NCBI RefSeq assembly: GCF_000344155.1
Contig: NZ_BAOQ01000001.1
Coordinates: forward strand, 1-64,000
Direction of reading: 5' to 3'
Origin: Gordonia paraffinivorans NBRC 108238
GTDB lineage: Bacteria; Actinomycetota; Actinomycetes; Mycobacteriales; Mycobacteriaceae
Length of the DNA stretch: 64,000 nucleotides
Below, piece after piece: positions 60,612 to 64,000 of the stretch; position 1 is the stretch's first letter, and each line of letters starts with the position of its first letter. A program made the translations under genes and the position numbers. The notes under the pieces were generated by a model that worked only from the letters and a program-made list of their open reading frames with translations, was not told the DNA's origin and did not search any database.

Positions 60612-60702
60612 CCGGATCGATGTCGCGGGCGACACGGTTCCGAGGCGGCGACACCGATCGAGGTCGACGATCCGGATCGGTGTCGCGTGCGACATCGGTT
60701 CC
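60612..60702. repeat. palindromic repeat cluster
   Basis: Two related units of about 30 bp lie 60 bp apart (60612-60641 and 60672-60702). Both start CCGGATCG and end GGTTCC. Each contains a perfect palindrome, TGTCGC-GG-GCGACA or TGTCGC-GT-GCGACA. Between them CGACACCGATC pairs with GATCGGTGTCG (11 bp perfect). It lies in a gene-free stretch between the Ser-rich gene and tRNA-His. Confidence 0.7.
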
Positions 60703-60760
60703 CGGGTCGTCAGGCCCGGATGGATGTATTGAGCGCGAAGCGGTCGGCCCGGAAACCAGA

Positions 60761-60790
60761 AGTGGGAGGCCGCGTGTGCGACCTCCCACT
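60761..60790 (-). terminator. tRNA-His terminator
   Basis: On the minus strand AGTGGGAGG pairs with CCTCCCACT (9 bp) and is followed by TTCTGGTTTCC. It begins 9 bp after the tRNA 3' end and is oriented to end its transcript. Confidence 0.7.
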
Positions 60791-60798
60791 CATCAAGG

Positions 60799-60872
60799 GG
60801 TGGATGACGGGACTCGAACCCGCGACAGCCAGGATCACAACCTGGTGCTCTACCAACTGAACTACATCCACC
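60799..60872 (-). tRNA. hisT: tRNA-His (anticodon GTG)
   Basis: The cloverleaf is complete on the minus strand. The acceptor GTGGATG pairs with CATCCAC, and an extra 5' G faces the discriminator C, the tRNA-His identity feature. The anticodon stem-loop is CCAGG-TTGTGAT-CCTGG, with anticodon GTG. The T arm contains GGTTCGAGTCC. CCA is not fully encoded. It lies just downstream of orn, the same tRNA-orn arrangement as in M. tuberculosis. Confidence 0.95.
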
Positions 60873-60975
60873 ATCGGCGTCTTCGACCCGGGCTTTCGCT
60901 CCTGGCCTCAGAGCCATGAACACTCTAGCGGGTAGATGCCCCGGAACACCAATCGGTATTCTGACCTGCCATTTC

Positions 60976-61575
60976 TCAGGCGGGTCCGAGCTTCTCGACG
61001 ATCTTGGCGAGGGCATCGGTGCCAGGCCCGGGGGAGGGCACGAACGCGGCTTCCCGGTAGTAGCGCAGCTCGCGGATCGACTCGCGGATGTCGGCGAGTG
61101 CTCGGTGGGCCAGCCCCTTCTCCGGTTGACCGAAGTAGATGCGCGGGTACCAGCGGCGGCACAGCTCCTTGATCGAGCTGACGTCGACCATGCGGTAGTG
61201 CAGGTATGCGTCGAGTTCGGGCATGTCGCGGGCGATGAAGTTGCGGTCGGTGGCGATCGAGTTACCGGCAAGCGGGACGGCGCCGGGCGTCGTCACGTGC
61301 TTGCGGATGTAGTCGAGCACCATCTTCTCCGCCTCGGCCAGGGTGACCGTCGACCTGCGCACCTCTTCGGTGAGCCCGGAATCGGCGTGCATCTTCTTGA
61401 CCACGTCCGGCATCGCGGCGAGCGCCTCGTCGTCGGCGTGGATGACGACGTCCACGCCGTCACCCAGGATGTTCAGGTCACCGTCGGTGACCAGCGCCGC
61501 GATCTCGATCAGTTTGTCCGATTCGAGTCGCAGTCCGGTCATCTCGCAATCGATCCACACCAGTTTGTCCTGCAC
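60976..61575 (-). CDS. orn: oligoribonuclease Orn
   Basis: DEDDh 3'-5' exonuclease of 199 aa that degrades dinucleotides, including pGpG, to mononucleotides. Exo I is [10 protein letters not shown] with Asp9 and Glu11. Later blocks are [21 protein letters not shown] and the Exo III region [11 protein letters not shown] with catalytic His and Asp. The GTG start gives the standard family N-terminus. Downstream on the same strand is tRNA-His. Divergent upstream is the HerA-like ATPase, as in Rv2511/Rv2510c. Confidence 0.96.
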   Translation of the reverse strand: MQDKLVWIDCEMTGLRLESDKLIEIAALVTDGDLNILGDGVDVVIHADDEALAAMPDVVKKMHADSGLTEEVRRSTVTLAEAEKMVLDYIRKHVTTPGAVPLAGNSIATDRNFIARDMPELDAYLHYRMVDVSSIKELCRRWYPRIYFGQPEKGLAHRALADIRESIRELRYYREAAFVPSPGPGTDALAKIVEKLGPA

Positions 61576-61655
61576 CCGACAACCTTAGCCAACGCGGCGC
61601 GACATGACCGCCGCGGAGCCGAACCCGTGGGCACCTCGCGGGCTATCGTGTCCAC

Positions 61656-63236
61656 GTGACCGAAGCCCTCAGCCCTGCCCAGTCCATCGCCGCCGGCTAC
61701 GCCTTCACCTCGACCTCACTGGAACTCGGATCGGTGTCGGTGGACGGCCAGGTCGATCCCGCCGCCGCCGTGCGCATCCCGCTCGCGATGATGAACCGGC
61801 ACGGACTCGTCGCGGGCGCCACCGGCACCGGCAAGACCAAGACCCTGCAGCTGCTGGCCGAGCAGCTCTCCGCGAACGGCGTGCCGGTGGTCATGGCCGA
61901 CATCAAGGGCGACCTGTCGGGACTGAGCCGGCCGGGCAGCAGCAACGACAAGATCGTCGAACGGTCACAGCAGACCGGCGATGACTGGCAGCCCACGTCG
62001 TACCCGGTGGAGTTCGTCTCGCTCGGCTCGACCGGCATCGGCGTACCCATCCGCGCGACGATCACGTCGTTCGGGCCGATCCTGCTCTCCAAGGTGCTCG
62101 GCCTCAACGCCACGCAGGAATCCACCCTCGGACTCATCTTCCACTGGGCCGACAAGAAGGGGCTGCCGCTGCTCGACCTGAAGGACCTGCGGTCGGTCAT
62201 CGCGTTCCTCACCAGTGACGAGGGCAAGGAGGAGCTGAAGAACATCGGCGGCGTCTCGCGGCAGACGGCCGGGGTCATCCTGCGGGCCCTGACCAACCTC
62301 GAGGCCGACGGCGGCGACACGTTCTTCGGCGAGCCAGAGATCGAGCCCGCCGACCTCATCCGCCTCGCCCCGGACGGCCGCGGCATCGTCACCCTCTTCG
62401 AGCTCGGCGCGCAGTCCGCGCGCCCGGTGCTGTTCTCCACGTTCCTGATGTGGATTCTCGCCGATCTGTTCCAGTACCTGCCCGAGGTCGGCGACCTCGA
62501 CAAGCCCAAGCTCGTCTTCATCTTCGACGAGTCGCACGTGCTGTTCGACGACGCGTCGAAGGCGTTCGTCGACCAGGTGGAGCAGACGGTGAAACTGATC
62601 CGCTCGAAGGGCGTGGGTGTGTTCTTCTGCTCGCAGCTGCCCACCGACATCCCCAACGAGGTGCTCTCGCAACTCGGCGCACGAATTCAGCACGCGTTGC
62701 GCGCCTTCACCCCCGACGACCAGAAGGCGCTGAAGAAGACGGTCAAGACCTATCCGGTCTCCGAGGTCTACAAGCTCGAGCAGGTGCTGACCTCGCTGGG
62801 CACCGGCGAGGCCGTCGTGACGGTGCTGTCGGAGAAGGGCTCGCCGACGCCGGTCGCGTGGACCGTGGTCCGCGCACCGCGTTCGTCGATGGAGGCGATC
62901 GGCGACGAGGCGATCACCGCGGCCGCCAAGGCGAGCCCGCTGTACGCGAAGTACGGGCAGACGATCGACCGCGAGTCCGCCTACGAGAAACTCGCCGCGA
63001 ACACCCTGTCCCCGGGCGAGGACGCCGATACCCCGGCGCCCGCGCCCATCCCCGTTCCTGCACCGGCGCCCGCTCCCGCCCCGAGGGCGCCGAAGCCCGC
63101 TCCGGAGGAGCCCGGCATCCTCACCGAGGTGCTCACGAGCAAGCCGATGCAGAGCTTCCTGCGGTCGGCGGCCAGCGCCGCCGGTCGGGAGTTCAGCCGG
63201 GCGATCTTCGGGACGGGGCGTCGCCGGAAGCGGTGA
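61656..63236 (+). CDS. HerA/DUF853-family ATPase
   Basis: Product of 526 aa with one RecA-like ATPase domain. Walker A is GATGTGKT (residues 54-61) and the Walker B-like segment is KLVFIFDESHVLF (about 284-296). The family (YjgR/DUF853, HerA-FtsK superclass) has no agreed function. A Pro/Ala linker (about 450-485) precedes a C-terminal basic tail. The position beside orn matches Rv2510c. The start is GTG. Confidence 0.88.
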   Translation: MTEALSPAQSIAAGYAFTSTSLELGSVSVDGQVDPAAAVRIPLAMMNRHGLVAGATGTGKTKTLQLLAEQLSANGVPVVMADIKGDLSGLSRPGSSNDKIVERSQQTGDDWQPTSYPVEFVSLGSTGIGVPIRATITSFGPILLSKVLGLNATQESTLGLIFHWADKKGLPLLDLKDLRSVIAFLTSDEGKEELKNIGGVSRQTAGVILRALTNLEADGGDTFFGEPEIEPADLIRLAPDGRGIVTLFELGAQSARPVLFSTFLMWILADLFQYLPEVGDLDKPKLVFIFDESHVLFDDASKAFVDQVEQTVKLIRSKGVGVFFCSQLPTDIPNEVLSQLGARIQHALRAFTPDDQKALKKTVKTYPVSEVYKLEQVLTSLGTGEAVVTVLSEKGSPTPVAWTVVRAPRSSMEAIGDEAITAAAKASPLYAKYGQTIDRESAYEKLAANTLSPGEDADTPAPAPIPVPAPAPAPAPRAPKPAPEEPGILTEVLTSKPMQSFLRSAASAAGREFSRAIFGTGRRRKR

Positions 63237-63270
63237 GCGCGCCGGCGGTGTGGGCTTCGTGAGCGCTCAC
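63233..63270. terminator. hairpin between convergent genes
   Basis: GTGAGCGC at 63233-63240 pairs with GCGCTCAC at 63263-63270 across a 22-nt loop. It overlaps the stop of the ATPase gene and precedes the end of the convergent dehydrogenase. Confidence 0.4.
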
Positions 63271-63289
63271 CCGGCGCGGTGTCGGATCG

Positions 63290-64000
63290 TCACTCGGCGC
63301 TGAACTTCTTGTAGAAGCCGCCGACGATCGGCGCCACGATGGCGCGCGGGGTGTAGCCGCCGGCCACCGACATCGCCTTCGACAGAGTGCCGGGCACGAT
63401 GCGCATCTTGTTGTGCTCCAACGCATCCAGGCTCATCTCGGCCACCTTCGCCGAGCTGTGCCACAGGAAGTCGGGCACCACCTTGTCGACGATCGAGGCC
63501 TCCTCGGGCGACGGGGTGTGGGTGCGCACCGGGCCGGGGGCCAGCAGCGTGACGTGCACGCCCTGACCGGAGACCTCACCACGGAGCGACTCGCTGAACG
63601 TGTTGACGAAGGCCTTCGACGCCGCATACGTCGCGTTGTTGGGGATCGGCATGTTGCCCGCGGCCGAACCGACCATCAGGATGCCGCCGGCGCCGCGCTC
63701 GACCATCTGCGGGAGCACCGCGAGCGTCAGATCGTGAACGGCGTTGACGTTCAGCCGGACCTGGGCGCGCTCGTAGTCGGGGTCGAGTTCGGCGACCGGC
63801 CCGAAGGTGGCGATGCCGGCGTTGTTGCACAGGACCGAGATCTCGCGTCCGGCGAACTCGGCGGCGAGGACCTCGACCCTGGCGGGGTCGGACAGATCGA
63901 CCGCGCGGACCTCGACGGCGACGTCGTGGTTGCTGCGCAGTTCGACGGCGAGTTCTTCGAGGAGTTCGCCGCGGCGGGCGACGAGGATGACCGAATGGCC
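63290..64000 (-). CDS. short-chain dehydrogenase/reductase (partial, N-terminus beyond window)
   Basis: The C-terminal 236 residues are visible. The SDR motifs are NNAGIATFG, the catalytic Ser in MVGSAAGN and YAASK (Tyr and Lys), with the PG motif after the active site (LAPGPVRT). The N-terminal TGxxxGxG cofactor loop lies outside the window, but the next segment (GHSVILVARRGELL) is present. The Arg at the end of that strand suggests NADPH preference. It matches the position of Rv2509, an SDR linked to mycolate reduction in mycobacteria. That role is plausible but not proven here. Confidence 0.88.
   Translation of the reverse strand, partial: GHSVILVARRGELLEELAVELRSNHDVAVEVRAVDLSDPARVEVLAAEFAGREISVLCNNAGIATFGPVAELDPDYERAQVRLNVNAVHDLTLAVLPQMVERGAGGILMVGSAAGNMPIPNNATYAASKAFVNTFSESLRGEVSGQGVHVTLLAPGPVRTHTPSPEEASIVDKVVPDFLWHSSAKVAEMSLDALEHNKMRIVPGTLSKAMSVAGGYTPRAIVAPIVGGFYKKFSAE

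Noticed and set aside
60489..60798. Possible small coding gene in the repeat region before tRNA-His
   Set aside because: The open frames here simply translate the palindromic repeats (repeating SRAT/GDTD patterns) and have no ribosome site.

Overview
The window is GC-rich and coding-dense, with GTG/TTG starts, many 4-bp stop/start overlaps and several apparently leaderless genes. Gene content points to a mycolic-acid actinomycete of the order Mycobacteriales, most like Gordonia or a near relative. The evidence is Wag31/DivIVA next to SepF and a YggT protein, a complete mce lipid-import operon, a DnaE1 polymerase, the TreX/Y/Z trehalose pathway, an MTB12-type lipoprotein, BsaP beside bioB, and long stretches that follow Mycobacterium tuberculosis gene order. 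The genus is an inference.

Layout. 1-9.2 kb is the end of the dcw cell-wall/division cluster: probable ftsW tail, murG, murC, ftsQ, ftsZ, pgeF, yggS-type PLP protein, sepF, yggT, wag31. 9.2-13.7 kb has a membrane protein, then ileS under a T-box. 13.8-17.2 kb is accessory: an NDH-2-like oxidoreductase with a frameshifted ECF41 sigma factor, and a TetR repressor facing a deazaflavin-dependent nitroreductase-family gene across two operators. 17.3-29.9 kb is housekeeping: dinX-type Pol IV, asparaginase, two lipoproteins, lspA-rluD, dnaE1, a secreted beta-propeller and ilvA.

30-46.4 kb is the most rearranged part. treZ is cut off from treX-treY by a forward yrbE2-mce6-mas operon of about 9.4 kb. 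In M. tuberculosis the three tre genes are contiguous. 46.6-48.8 kb is an acyltransferase-3/SGNH membrane protein. 48.9-54.9 kb is a biotin locus: a BioQ-like TetR, three tandem 17-bp operators and a tight bioA-bioF-bioD-bioB-bsaP-membrane-protein operon. 54.9-59.0 kb holds a NUDIX/NrtR-like regulator, a methionine aminopeptidase facing a small XRE regulator across twin palindromes, and nadA-nadC with no nadB between them. 59.1-60.8 kb is poorly conserved: a frameshifted small gene, a Ser-rich protein and a palindromic repeat cluster. The window ends with tRNA-His, orn, a HerA-like ATPase and a truncated short-chain dehydrogenase.

No insertion sequence, phage, CRISPR array, rRNA or replication origin was seen. 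The most distinctive signals are regulatory: several compact, well-formed operator arrays that sit exactly between a regulator and its probable target.
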